DNA of 64,000 nt. Source: Bacteroidota bacterium (lineage in GTDB: Bacteria; Bacteroidota; Ignavibacteria; UBA10030; UBA8401). Of this stretch, positions 25,401 through 33,276 are shown in pieces. How positions within the stretch are numbered: position 1 is the first letter of the stretch; each line of letters begins with the position of its first letter. Made by a program: the position numbers and the translations under genes. The DNA is taken from NCBI GenBank assembly GCA_030679145.1, contig JAUXTU010000118.1, forward strand, positions 20,939-84,938, in the 5' to 3' direction. The notes under the pieces were generated by a model. The model saw nothing but the letters and a program-made list of their open reading frames with translations. It searched no databases and was not told the origin of the DNA.

Positions 25401-27843
25401 TTGAAAAATTTGGAACAGTAGTTGTCCTTCCAGAAAAAATCACCGGCGTCGTTGACTCTTCTTTAACTTTTAGTTTTAATAAATTTGGTTCTATCAAGAA
25501 TGCAGTACTATCAGATATGTTTGTTATTGTTACTGAATCTTTGAATATGCTTAGAAGAGGTGTTGGTTGTTGGTAAATACTCCAAGATTGTAAAAAAACG
25601 TTTGACGGTTCCATTTTTTTATATGTGATTTGAAGAGTATCATCAATATTTGCAAAAATACTGTTTTGTGTAAATAAATAATATGACCGCAGTGATCGTT
25701 GATCACTCATCCCACTCATAATTCCATTCTCATCCAGTGCAATAACCCGATAAAAAACAAACTCCGGAAATTTGTTTCCTGTTTTGAGGATAAATTTATT
25801 TGTTGTAACGGTATCAACAATAACACTATCTGCAAAAGAAAATCCTCTAATATTACTGCCAAGGATAATAAATTTATTTGGGGTTTTCCCGTTAAGATTC
25901 ACATCCCACACTAATGATAAAGAATCTCCTGACTCAACGGTTCTCAAATTCAAGGGAATTCCAGGAGCATTAATTGTAAAACTCCAAGTGTTACTCCACG
26001 CGCTAAACACTCCGTCAGAATTTTTTGTTGCTACTCTCCAATAGTACTTCGTATTGGGTACAAGCAAACCGAGCTGCGGAATCTTCCACTTATTCACGAC
26101 ACCATTACCTGCTTGTCGAGAGAATTTATTAAATGTCGATGATACCGGAAAAAGAAAATCAGGACGCTCACTGACTTGAATATGATAGTCTGCAATATTG
26201 CCTGCTGAAATCCCCGATGGAATTTCCCATTGAAATTCAAACTGAGTTGAATTAACAACACTATTATTTGGCGGGAATATTTCTTGACTTGGTGCAGGCG
26301 GCACCGTGATTGAATCGATTGAAATATACGTATGTGAATATTGCAATCCAGAAAGATCTGATCCATCTGTACTATACAATTTGAAATCGTTTAATCCAGT
26401 TTTGAACCGAGGGAAGGCGTTCGGATTGAATTGAAAAGAAAAATCGATTGAAACTGAGTCGATGCCAAAATGCGAGGATGAATCAACCCACTCAAATTTT
26501 AAAAAGAATGCATGTGTTATCGGTGTGCCTACAGGATGTATTTGTGAAAAGAGATTGATTGATTGTTGATCACTTCCATTTCCTAAAGGAATGAAACTAA
26601 GAATCTGTGTAAAAGTACTGTCATATTCCTTCCGAAAATATACTCTAACATTTCCTGAACTTGTATCACTGAAATACTTGAAAAATATATTCGCATCGGT
26701 AATTGCCATTGGATTGGCACATCGAATGGTAAAACTTGAAACTGAATTTGTGTCAATACTTTTAATGGCGCTGACAGTGTCCTGCTGTTGATGGAAAATG
26801 TTTACAGTATCAATTATTTCTTCCCAAAACGATGCTATTGACGGTGAATAAATTTGCAATCCAAGAGATGAAGTAGGAGGTGCTTGCGGGGGATTTGAGT
26901 TAAATGATGGGTCAGTATGAAAAAACGAATAATACTGCTCCGGAAAATTCTTAAAAGGAAACTCTATTTTTTCCGATGGTCGTAAAACCAATGATATAGA
27001 ATCAAGGTCGACCCACGAATAATTCCAAACATCTAAATTTGATGAGTAAAAATATGAGATCGGTGTATCTTTATATGCTTCAATGAAAGGAAAACCAAGA
27101 TGATGATAGCGACGAACAATATCCTGGTCATTATCAATATCATAAAATCCAAGAATTTTACTGTTTAGCCTGTCTTTGTAAATAACATTCATATCAGGAT
27201 CAAAAAGTAGTTCTCTGCCTGACCCTAACAATACTCTGCCAATAGTATGTCGACCGCCGCCAATAATTTTTATTTGTGCATTGTATCCATAGTGCGTTAA
27301 TATGGATGCCATTAATTGTGAGACATTTTCACAATACCCACTCCCAAACGTATTGTAGGTCATAATCGGTTTTGTACGTGGATCACTGTTGGAGGAGCTT
27401 GTACTAACAAGCCAGTGGTAATAATTATTCTTTAAAAATGATAAGACCGCTTGAAGAGTGTCTTCAACAGTGAATAAACTATCTAATGGAATTTGAGAGG
27501 TAAGATCATTAAATCCGTAGATCATGCTCTGTCCGTTAATTTCAACTTGGGGATTTCTGATTGTACTATTCCCTGTGTTTTCAAGAACGAACTTGAGATT
27601 AGGTTCTGCACCATTCGCTCTTCCAAAATTCAGTGCACTCCCAATTGTGTCGAAAAGGGACTCCTGTTGATATCGCCTGGAAGAAAATCCATCCACTCCA
27701 CCGGGCAGTGACAGACTCAAAGAGGTATCTTTTCCAAAAACCTTCCAACTGTTTTGAATAGTTTGAGAAAACAACATATCAGTCGGTATAAGGACAAATA
27801 GACCAATGCAGAAAGAAAGTAATATGTGTTTTTTGATTATCAT
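19453..27843 (-). CDS. Giant T9SS-exported repeat protein with transglutaminase-like head
   Basis: A 2796-residue surface protein. Order: signal peptide about 1-26; transglutaminase-like domain about 120-260 with a plausible triad C171 (GSGYCENV), H199 (GGGRHTIG) and D215 (LLFDPDM); a beta-rich region to about 510; two fibronectin-III-like domains about 515-720; 18 Ig-like/cadherin-like (He_PIG type) repeats of about 95 residues at about 816-2581, most opening with H-[T/I]-N-H-x-P and containing EDSLY and DQD; another fibronectin-like segment; and a C-terminal T9SS sorting domain (about 2710-2796) with YPNPFNPTT, ending KKLVLIK. Acidic DQD/DxD motifs suggest calcium binding between repeats. 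It lies inside the polysaccharide locus, 34 bp after a glycosyltransferase gene. A cell-surface adhesin or matrix protein is the best inference. Whether the head is enzymatic is open. Confidence 0.93.
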   Translation of the reverse strand: MIIKKHILLSFCIGLFVLIPTDMLFSQTIQNSWKVFGKDTSLSLSLPGGVDGFSSRRYQQESLFDTIGSALNFGRANGAEPNLKFVLENTGNSTIRNPQVEINGQSMIYGFNDLTSQIPLDSLFTVEDTLQAVLSFLKNNYYHWLVSTSSSNSDPRTKPIMTYNTFGSGYCENVSQLMASILTHYGYNAQIKIIGGGRHTIGRVLLGSGRELLFDPDMNVIYKDRLNSKILGFYDIDNDQDIVRRYHHLGFPFIEAYKDTPISYFYSSNLDVWNYSWVDLDSISLVLRPSEKIEFPFKNFPEQYYSFFHTDPSFNSNPPQAPPTSSLGLQIYSPSIASFWEEIIDTVNIFHQQQDTVSAIKSIDTNSVSSFTIRCANPMAITDANIFFKYFSDTSSGNVRVYFRKEYDSTFTQILSFIPLGNGSDQQSINLFSQIHPVGTPITHAFFLKFEWVDSSSHFGIDSVSIDFSFQFNPNAFPRFKTGLNDFKLYSTDGSDLSGLQYSHTYISIDSITVPPAPSQEIFPPNNSVVNSTQFEFQWEIPSGISAGNIADYHIQVSERPDFLFPVSSTFNKFSRQAGNGVVNKWKIPQLGLLVPNTKYYWRVATKNSDGVFSAWSNTWSFTINAPGIPLNLRTVESGDSLSLVWDVNLNGKTPNKFIILGSNIRGFSFADSVIVDTVTTNKFILKTGNKFPEFVFYRVIALDENGIMSGMSDQRSLRSYYLFTQNSIFANIDDTLQITYKKMEPSNVFLQSWSIYQQPTPLLSIFKDSVTITNISDSTAFLIEPNLLKLKVKEESTTPVIFSGRTTTVPNFSRSAYYRKNHFPTILLDSILMLKEDSLFNISNFVTDVDGDQYSISILQLPSWLHYDSIAKTVYGTPKGENVGDTSLVVKAVDRWNTTSIKETKLIIQHTNHTPIIATLSDTLGQEDSLFTSKVYASDVDSLLFGDQLRYFLTIKPSWLSIDSITGILSGIPKPYSVGDTTLTVSVNDQNGGVVQKSFTLHILHTNHTPIFTSVADTTAIEDDVYSYKTKATDQDTLLFSDIIRYRLINKPAWISIDSVTGVISGTPRVQNLYDTLFVVEAYDNVGGLVQQQYQLYITHINHIPEIVSIGSFTVQEDSLYRYKVIVEDPDTLIGDVITYTLTKRPSWLSVNSSGLVSGIPLGKNVGDTIVTVRVSDGKGGIASQSYAIKVSHTNHSPQFVTMADTTAVEDSLYTYNVKANDQDTLLFGDNIRYRLSIKPSWLVVDSISGTIRGTPSGLNVLDTIVAVQSYDNKGGISTQQFILRVEHINHEPEFISTPITTAREDSLYTYQVTATDADQQLFGDTLHYKLSVHPSWMDIDSSTGLITGTPKGKNVGDTVVTVRVRDGKGGLILQTFSVTISHTNHAPVFVTSADTTAVEDSLYTYTVKGSDQDSALFGDVVRYRLIVKPIWLVIDSVTGIITGTPNGLNARDTIVAVQSYDNKGGVSTHSFTLTVEHINHPPLFVSAPDSIANEDSLYIGKMIFTDQDTIFNDQLHFQLIRGPTWMILDTLTGIFSGIPSAKNVGDTLLTIRAKDNNGLFVEHTLPIIVKHTNHNPIISTNTLSDAIEDSLYTTIVQASDQDSALFGDLIRYKLLIKPVWLTIDSITGTISGTASGLSAQDTTVTIQVYDDKGGFTNHSYQLAVNHTNHSPEFAYTLLSGQDSIIAQQSRTSATEDSLFSVMFNVIDPDTTLFEDRIRYSLLIHPSWLTIDSLTGRVFGLPTAKNVGDTTYRVYVTDNNGGVTVSNFPLTIHHINHIPSFVNWNPDTVTVEDEIYIQTSRATDNDTILFGDIVRYRLINKPSWLNIDSTNGTISGTPQVQNLYDTVVIVQAYDNAGGTTTQQYTLHITHVNHIPEIVSTGIFTAQEDTLYRYQVKVEDPDTLVGDVFTFTLTKKPSWLTVSSTGLISGTPRGKNVGTDSLVTVRVTDGKGGIASASYNVKVSHTNHLPQFVSIADTTAIEDSLYTYVVNATDQDTLLFGDYIRYKLLVKPLWLTIDSITGLISGTPSLIHAQDTIVAIQTFDNKGGISTQQYTLKVEHINHLPEFASNPLEQIAEDSLYSYQVIATDQDQLLFNDTLYYRLRVSPQWMSIDSTTGLITGTPRGKDVGDTAVTVRVRDGKGGVILQSFNVTVTHTNHLPVFVTSILPNAIEDTLYTTIVRASDQDSLLFGDQVKYKLVIKPTWLTIDSITGTLSGTSSGLNVRDTTVTVQAYDNKGGTINKTFVLTVQHINHSPVFVSVPDTIGKEDSVYNYRVMALDQDSLLFGDKVLFTFVQAPPFLLIDSLTGLISGIPSLVDSLSGIVMPEKKEIISLRKNHKFLLHSDEDFEKFTEGRKKEETVLNVSDTLEYRSFPMSIKASDDKNGIALQQYTLYVHHTNHAPIFTSVPIINAIEDSNYIYSINVFDRDSKNFADSLTVTPVVLPSWLHFNEDSNTVYGIPQGKNAVDTIVTLKVVDNKSGESIQSFLLNVTNVNHAPIILSSADTTTSEEFEYRYAFHPYDSDAEYGRDSLVIEFISLPSWLKFSSDTLRGVPQYDNVGDTVISLKVTDSKGSTVTQQWNLTITPTYHQPVSFTLYKQSQTDTIALDWNKDLNFLWNRSSDGDYEDTLQYTLHIWGAAVDTILNNLTDTIFAGKIMKLFKTSSRYYWTISVTDGKFTTLANDTISFITSEKVLGVAAWKLLVPTEYIVYQNYPNPFNPTTTIRFGVPKTSDVSIEIYNVIGQRIATIFEHQMDAQYQEIVWNASRYSSGVYYAVIRMKEVNALEKEHKFVKKLVLIK
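20100..25394 (-). repeat. Coding tandem array of 18 Ig-like repeats (about 285 bp each)
   Basis: This is the repeat region of the giant surface protein. Boundaries, marked by the H-x-N-H linker, fall near 25110, 24828, 24540, 24265, 23975, 23690, 23410, 23125, 22840, 22525, 22240, 21950, 21665, 21385, 21100, 20660 and 20380. A first diverged unit starts near 25394. Units 2-7 resemble units 10-15 one-to-one, an eight-domain period of about 2.3 kb. The unit beginning near 21100 is longer because of a charged insertion. Confidence 0.9.
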
Positions 27844-27877
27844 TTAAAAAATTGTGGCACCCTGCTCTAATATTCAA

Positions 27878-28978
27878 TTACAGAGTCATTGTAGTAAAGA
27901 GTTGCTCATACTGATCGGCAATCTTTTCCCATGTATAATTGGAAGTAATTCGTTCACGAGCAATCGAACGAAGTGTCTCCAGTCGCGAAGAATCCTTCTC
28001 CGTTTCATTTACAACCATAGCAACAGAATCGACATCCTTTTGAAAGAAGACACCATGTTTTCCATCCAACAATACCTCTCGGCTAAAAACTGTATCGAGC
28101 GCAAGAATACCGCAGCCGTAGGCAAGTGCTTTTAGTAATGTCGGATTTGTTCCACCAAACTCATGACCATGAAAATATGCATACGAATTGCAATAAAGTT
28201 CGCGTAGAACATTGGGATCTTTTACATATCCTGGAAACAAAATTCTGGGATCTGTCGTTTTTTTGATCGACTCCGCATATGCATCCCGGTACGGAACATC
28301 ACCTACAACCACTAATTTTTTCTTTGAAGTGGATTTTTCGAATCCCTTTACAATAATATCTGCATTATTATCGGGGATCAATCGCCCAACAATCAAATAA
28401 TAATCATTCTTTTTCAAACCCATCTGTTCAATCAACTCAGGATTAGTGCTGTATGCAGGATTTGCACCGTATGCAATAGTTGTTGATGAAGCATTGAACT
28501 CTTTCTTATAAATATCGGCCATTCGGTCCGAATCTGAAATAACGACATCAAATAATTTTGTAGAAAGCCACGATGAAAAATAAAAGTACTTCGCTCCAAG
28601 TCCCTTCCATTTCGGGCGGAGCCATTCCAATCCATCCACATTGATCGCTGTTTTCTTTCTTGCAATCGTCGTGATCAATCCAAATGGACCGTTTGCTGAG
28701 TTCACATAGAGGACAACATCAACTGATCGGGATACTACATGCAAAGTCGATAGAAGACTGTGACTCAATTGACTGATTGATTTAGTCTCAATAGCCGGTA
28801 AATATACAAGATCGACACCATTCACAACAGGAGGAAATTCTTTGAACAGTCCTTTGTGACAGTAAACGGTGATCTTATGCCCTTTTTTGACTAAACGAGT
28901 ACTTAATTCTGTAACAAACGTTTCATATCCGCTATAAACATATGGATAACCACGTGATCCAATAATTGCTATCTTCAT
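27878..28978 (-). CDS. Glycosyltransferase family 4 (DUF1972/rhamnosyltransferase-like)
   Basis: A 366-residue GT-B enzyme, counting from the ATG at 28978 (MKIAIIGSRGYP); the frame also allows a TTG at 28990 that adds four residues. The N-terminal DUF1972-like half has IGSRGYPYVYSGYETFVTEL-type acceptor-side features (GYP, SGYETF). The C-terminal donor half has VGRLIPDNN and HGHEFGGTNPTLLKA. The usual second Glu of the EX7E motif is Lys in this protein, as in some relatives. It is likely to add one sugar of the repeat unit at the cytoplasmic face. It is followed after 34 bp by the giant surface protein gene. Confidence 0.9.
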   Translation of the reverse strand: MKIAIIGSRGYPYVYSGYETFVTELSTRLVKKGHKITVYCHKGLFKEFPPVVNGVDLVYLPAIETKSISQLSHSLLSTLHVVSRSVDVVLYVNSANGPFGLITTIARKKTAINVDGLEWLRPKWKGLGAKYFYFSSWLSTKLFDVVISDSDRMADIYKKEFNASSTTIAYGANPAYSTNPELIEQMGLKKNDYYLIVGRLIPDNNADIIVKGFEKSTSKKKLVVVGDVPYRDAYAESIKKTTDPRILFPGYVKDPNVLRELYCNSYAYFHGHEFGGTNPTLLKALAYGCGILALDTVFSREVLLDGKHGVFFQKDVDSVAMVVNETEKDSSRLETLRSIARERITSNYTWEKIADQYEQLFTTMTL

Positions 28979-29080
28979 TATTATTCGCAATAAACAGCAT
29001 TAAAATGATTTTTTAGGAGTATAATATACTGATTTATGCACTAATAATAGAGATTTTGTGCACATCCACTATGCATTGCA

Positions 29081-30232
29081 TCACACATTAGAGGAATATA
29101 ATCTAGAAATGTTTACCAGATATGTTGAAACGCTATAACGATTTTGAACACGCTCATAAGCCGCATTCCCAAGGTTCTTTCTCAATGGTTCATTTTCAAC
29201 ACATTGTATTACCCTAGCTGCCATAGCGTTGATATTATTGGGAGGAACTAAAAATCCGCTTAGCCCGTCTTCTACCATTTGCACAACACCGCCATGAGCA
29301 TTGGCAATAATCGGTTTGCCGGTTGCCATTGCTTCTAAAACAGTGGTTGGAAATGGATCGGGAAGCGTTGAAGGGAGTATGAATATATCAAATCCTGCCA
29401 AAAGATCTTTTACATCAGAACGGAACTCTTCGATAATAAATTTTTTACCAAGTGCACGTTGATCGACAGATGCTCTGAATTTTGTCATTTCATAGTCTTG
29501 TCCCTGGAACGGACTTCCGACAGCAATGAATGTTACATTCGAAGTACGTTTACATACTTCTGTCGCAACATTCAAAAACAGATCTTGTCCTTTCCAGTGG
29601 CTCACACGGCCAATCATTCCAACCAGAACTTCATCGTCACCTACGGAAAACTCAGTCCGAATCTTTTTCCTGTTGCCGTTCAAGTACTTTTCTATCTCTA
29701 GTCCATTATGAATAACAATCGAATGATTCCGGATCAATGGTTGGTCAATCGCGAGATTATCAATCACACTGTTAGAAACACCGATCACCGTCGTACCAAA
29801 ATGATGGAGAAAGAATGATATTACTTTCCTCACGATAACAGGATTCACAATAATTTCCCGAACATGCCAGAGATGTTTCTTTCCGGTTAATTTAGCGGCA
29901 ACTCCTCCAACCAGAACAGCAGCGGTATTTGAATGAAGAAAATCAATTTTCCTCGTTCGAATGATCGATAGAACTTTGATCAACGCCGTGATAAATCCAT
30001 ATGCGAACTGAAACAACCCAATCGGTGTAAATAATTTCCGTCGAATAATACCAAGATCAAATATAAATGTTTCAATTCCTTCTTTACGAAGTTCGTCGAC
30101 TAACGGTCCATTGTACGGCAGGCAAACAAACGGTGTGTATTGCTTTTTATCGAGAGCACGAATTGTACGGAGTAAACTTCTGTCGGAACCGTATAGATCA
30201 CTGCTGGAATGCAGATAAAGGATATTTCTCAT
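29081..30232 (-). CDS. Glycosyltransferase family 4
   Basis: A 383-residue GT-B glycosyltransferase. N-terminal Rossmann half begins ILYLHSSSDLYGSDRSL with the small-residue loop for the acceptor side; a hydrophobic patch at about 75-92 may dock to the membrane. Donor-side half contains GMIGRVSHWKGQD and the retaining EX7E-type stretch PDPFPTTVLEAMATGKP. The upstream epimerase gene ends one base before this ATG, so the two are translationally linked. Sugar specificity cannot be assigned. Confidence 0.92.
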   Translation of the reverse strand: MRNILYLHSSSDLYGSDRSLLRTIRALDKKQYTPFVCLPYNGPLVDELRKEGIETFIFDLGIIRRKLFTPIGLFQFAYGFITALIKVLSIIRTRKIDFLHSNTAAVLVGGVAAKLTGKKHLWHVREIIVNPVIVRKVISFFLHHFGTTVIGVSNSVIDNLAIDQPLIRNHSIVIHNGLEIEKYLNGNRKKIRTEFSVGDDEVLVGMIGRVSHWKGQDLFLNVATEVCKRTSNVTFIAVGSPFQGQDYEMTKFRASVDQRALGKKFIIEEFRSDVKDLLAGFDIFILPSTLPDPFPTTVLEAMATGKPIIANAHGGVVQMVEDGLSGFLVPPNNINAMAARVIQCVENEPLRKNLGNAAYERVQNRYSVSTYLVNISRLYSSNV

Positions 30233-30233
30233 G

Positions 30234-31175
30234 TCATTTTGTCAATGAAGATTGATAAAGGAATTGCCTTTTCAATCCTTCGGCAAGACTGATATGTGGT
30301 TGATACTGCAGATCACTCTGCGCTTTACTGATATTTGCTCTGGTCTTTGAAACATCACCACTTTGCTTTTCAATATATTTAATATTCAATTTTTTACCTG
30401 CAATTTCCTGCAACAGATTCAACGCATCGTTTAACGAAGCAAGATTTGTTCCGCCAAGATTATACACCTCTCCCGCTCTACCACGATTTGCTGCTGCGAT
30501 ACAACCGTTAACAATATCCTCAACGTACGTAAAATCTCTTACCTGTGTTCCATCGCCATAAACGACAAATTCATTGCCGTTGATCAATGCTTCAACAACC
30601 CGTTGAAATGCCATATCGGGGCGTTGACGCGGACCAAAAACGGTAAAGAATCGTAACGACGTTACTGGAACGCCAAAATTTGCGCGATACGAATTCACCA
30701 GATGCTCTCCAGCAAGTTTGGTCACACCGTACGGAGAGAATGGAGTAGGAACATCTGTCTCCGTAAGAATATCACGGTCCACATTCCCATACACTGACGA
30801 TGAAGAAGCATAAACCAGTTTTTGGAGCGAAATATTTTTAACTGCTTCAAGCAACCGTTGAGTTGCACGAATATTGTGATCAACATATTCGTCGAAATCT
30901 TTTCCCCAACTCAACCGAACCCCAGGCTGCCCTGCAAGATGATAGATAACGGTGATATTGTTTAGTAAGGATGCAATGTCCATTTGGTTCAAATTTCCTT
31001 CAACAAATCGGAACGATTGATGCTTCCGTAAAATTTCCAAATTCTTTCGTTTTCGTTCAACCGGATAATACGGTGTTAACATATCGATCCCTACCACCTG
31101 CTCACCGCTCAGCAGTAATTTTTCCGTTAAATGCGAACCAATAAAACCTGCACAACCAGTTACTAAAATAGCCAT
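30234..31175 (-). CDS. NAD-dependent nucleotide-sugar 4-epimerase
   Basis: A 313-residue extended short-chain dehydrogenase. Visible: NAD-binding GCAGFIGSH (7-15), YASSSSVYG (122-130), catalytic Y149-x3-K153 (SPYGVTK), and RFFTVFGPRQRPDMA, which is typical of UDP-glucose or UDP-glucuronate 4-epimerases. With UDP-glucose dehydrogenase in the same locus, UDP-glucuronate to UDP-galacturonate is a reasonable substrate pair, but UDP-Glc/Gal or UDP-GlcNAc/GalNAc cannot be excluded. It lies 32 bp downstream of asnB and one base before the next glycosyltransferase. Confidence 0.92.
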   Translation of the reverse strand: MAILVTGCAGFIGSHLTEKLLLSGEQVVGIDMLTPYYPVERKRKNLEILRKHQSFRFVEGNLNQMDIASLLNNITVIYHLAGQPGVRLSWGKDFDEYVDHNIRATQRLLEAVKNISLQKLVYASSSSVYGNVDRDILTETDVPTPFSPYGVTKLAGEHLVNSYRANFGVPVTSLRFFTVFGPRQRPDMAFQRVVEALINGNEFVVYGDGTQVRDFTYVEDIVNGCIAAANRGRAGEVYNLGGTNLASLNDALNLLQEIAGKKLNIKYIEKQSGDVSKTRANISKAQSDLQYQPHISLAEGLKRQFLYQSSLTK

Positions 31176-31207
31176 ATCGTATATATCCTATTATTCAATG
31201 TGATTGT

Positions 31208-33064
31208 TTATTCAAAATATCGTTCATACCAAAGATCAAAACTCAACAGTGTCCAAAGCATATAGTAGTAATTATACCGACCTGAAAAATGAGCATCCAT
31301 TATTGAATGCACATAATCGACATTGATGAAACCGTAACGGCTCAGACGCTCTTTGCTTAAGTGTTGTTGAAGCATCGGTTTTAATTCTTTACGAAACCAT
31401 TCATTCAACGGAAGATCAAATCCCTGTTTCGGACGATCAAACAACGTTTTGGGAAGATTCTTATACAAAATCTTTTTCAATAAGTATTTCTGTTCACCAT
31501 TTCTGACTTTATACTGAAGCGGTAAACCCAATCCAAATTCAACCAAACGGTAATCAAGAAAAGGTGCACGCGCTTCAAGCGATACCGCCATGCTTGTCCT
31601 GTCAACCTTCGTTAAAATATCATCAGGCAAATATGTTTTAAAATCAACCATGTTTGGGTACATCAATTCGTCAGTAACAAAGTTCCTGAAATCTTTCGTA
31701 AATAATGATGGCTGATGTACTATGTGATGGTTCATCAATTTCTGCAAATCGTTCCGTTTAAACATACCGCTCAAATAATCATAACAATCTTCAAGCGAAG
31801 AGTACTGCAGACCCTGCGCCCCTTTTTGAATAATATCGACAGGAATTTTTTCAAAAGCATGGAAAATTGCTTTGCGGACTGCTGCCGGAATGACATTGAA
31901 TGTTCGCGCAGCGGCATATTTTTTATACCGTGAATAACCCCAAAACAGTTCATCACCGGCATCGCCCGAAAGTGCAACCGTTACTTTGCTTCGAGCAAGT
32001 TTTGAAACGAGATATGTCGGGATCGATGACGGATCTGCAAATGGTTCATCAAAATGATCTGCAAGCAGTTCGATCGAATCAAATATTTCCTCGGGACAAA
32101 CGATCAATTCTTCATGATCTGTCCCCAATGCCGATGCAACCGCTTTCGCAAAAGGAGCTTCATTATATCGATGATCGGTGAATCCAATAGAAAATGTTTT
32201 TACATGTGAACTCTGTTTTACCATTGATGAAACCACAACACTTGAATCGATCCCGCCGCTCAAAAAAGCGCCAACCGGAACATCGCTGATCATTCGGTAC
32301 CGAACGGAAGAATCGATCAATTGCTCCAGTTCGTTTTCGTAATCCTGTTCACTCCGTTCATGTCCATTCCGTTGAGAGTAAATAAGTAACGGATCCCAAT
32401 ATTGGTGCATTTGTAATACACCGTCGAGAGTTATCGTTAGTGTATTCCCCGGAAGTAACTTAAACATATTTTTAAATATCGTTCGGGGAGCAGCGATGTA
32501 CTTGAATGCAAAATATTGTTCAACAGCACTCATATCCATTTCTTTCCGAACGTACGGATACTTTAGGATCGCTTTTATTTCAGAAGCAAAAACGAAATGT
32601 CTTTTATCAAAGTAATAGTGAAGCGGTTTAACTCCAAGCCTGTCTCGTGCAATAAATAGTATTCTCTTCTTTTCATCAAATATTGCAAAAGCAAACATTC
32701 CGTTGAACCGTTCAACGCATTGTGTCCCCCATTCATCATACGCATGCAGAATCACTTCCGTATCACCGGTGCTGATAAACTTCCGTCCTCTCGATTCTAA
32801 CTCTGCTCGAATTTCTTGGAAGTTATATATCTCACCGTTAAAAATAATTTTGGAATGGAGTGATGCTACCGACATCGGCTGATGACCAAGCGGCGACAGA
32901 TCGAGAATGCTTAACCGGCGATGTCCTAATCCGATATTTCGCTCCTGCCAATAACCATGGTCATCCGGGCCGCGATACGCTATCGTATCGGTCATGGCAC
33001 GAAGCACTTCTAATGAAGGCGTTTCATTCTCGACAAAAGAAATATATCCGGTGATTCCGCACAT
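31208..33064 (-). CDS. asnB: Asparagine-synthase-type glutamine amidotransferase
   Basis: A 618-residue class II glutamine amidotransferase. The nucleophile is Cys2 (MCGITGY). The glutaminase half has RGPDDHGYW, GHRRLSILDLSPLGHQPM and FNGEIYNF. The synthetase half has the PP-loop AFLSGGIDSSVV and SGDAGDELFWGY. The family makes asparagine from aspartate, but relatives inside O-antigen and capsule loci amidate uronic acids to uronamides (WbpS-like). The surroundings here (two nucleotide-sugar 6-dehydrogenases, aminotransferases, glycosyltransferases) make a uronamide role likely, though a pure sequence reading cannot separate the two. A 136-bp palindromic element occupies the gap upstream. Confidence 0.93.
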   Translation of the reverse strand: MCGITGYISFVENETPSLEVLRAMTDTIAYRGPDDHGYWQERNIGLGHRRLSILDLSPLGHQPMSVASLHSKIIFNGEIYNFQEIRAELESRGRKFISTGDTEVILHAYDEWGTQCVERFNGMFAFAIFDEKKRILFIARDRLGVKPLHYYFDKRHFVFASEIKAILKYPYVRKEMDMSAVEQYFAFKYIAAPRTIFKNMFKLLPGNTLTITLDGVLQMHQYWDPLLIYSQRNGHERSEQDYENELEQLIDSSVRYRMISDVPVGAFLSGGIDSSVVVSSMVKQSSHVKTFSIGFTDHRYNEAPFAKAVASALGTDHEELIVCPEEIFDSIELLADHFDEPFADPSSIPTYLVSKLARSKVTVALSGDAGDELFWGYSRYKKYAAARTFNVIPAAVRKAIFHAFEKIPVDIIQKGAQGLQYSSLEDCYDYLSGMFKRNDLQKLMNHHIVHQPSLFTKDFRNFVTDELMYPNMVDFKTYLPDDILTKVDRTSMAVSLEARAPFLDYRLVEFGLGLPLQYKVRNGEQKYLLKKILYKNLPKTLFDRPKQGFDLPLNEWFRKELKPMLQQHLSKERLSRYGFINVDYVHSIMDAHFSGRYNYYYMLWTLLSFDLWYERYFE

Positions 33065-33114
33065 TAATTGTAATATCCTATCTTATTAGCATCTCTAATA
33101 ACCAAAAAATGTTT

Positions 33115-33250
33115 GTCATTGCTCCAAGGGAGTCCCTTCGGGACGAGCTGTTCTTTGGCGAAGCAATCTTGTTTTTATATCGTTAATTGAAAGATTGCTT
33201 CGGTCGCTTCCGCTTAAAAGATGGCGAACAAGTCGTTCCCTCGCAATGAC
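33115..33250. repeat. MITE-like palindromic element, copy 1
   Basis: A 136-bp element with terminal inverted repeats GTCATTGC ... GCAATGAC, internal complementary GAAGCAATCTTG / AAAGATTGCTTCG segments, and a flanking T-run (ATTTTTTTTG) on the right. It shares CTGTTCTTTGGCGAAG, the GATTGC segment and the right end with the element at 37909-38027, in the same orientation. It occupies the gap between the pectin-lyase-fold gene and asnB. Confidence 0.85.
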
Positions 33251-33276
33251 ATTTTTTTTGTTTAAGAAATACATCT

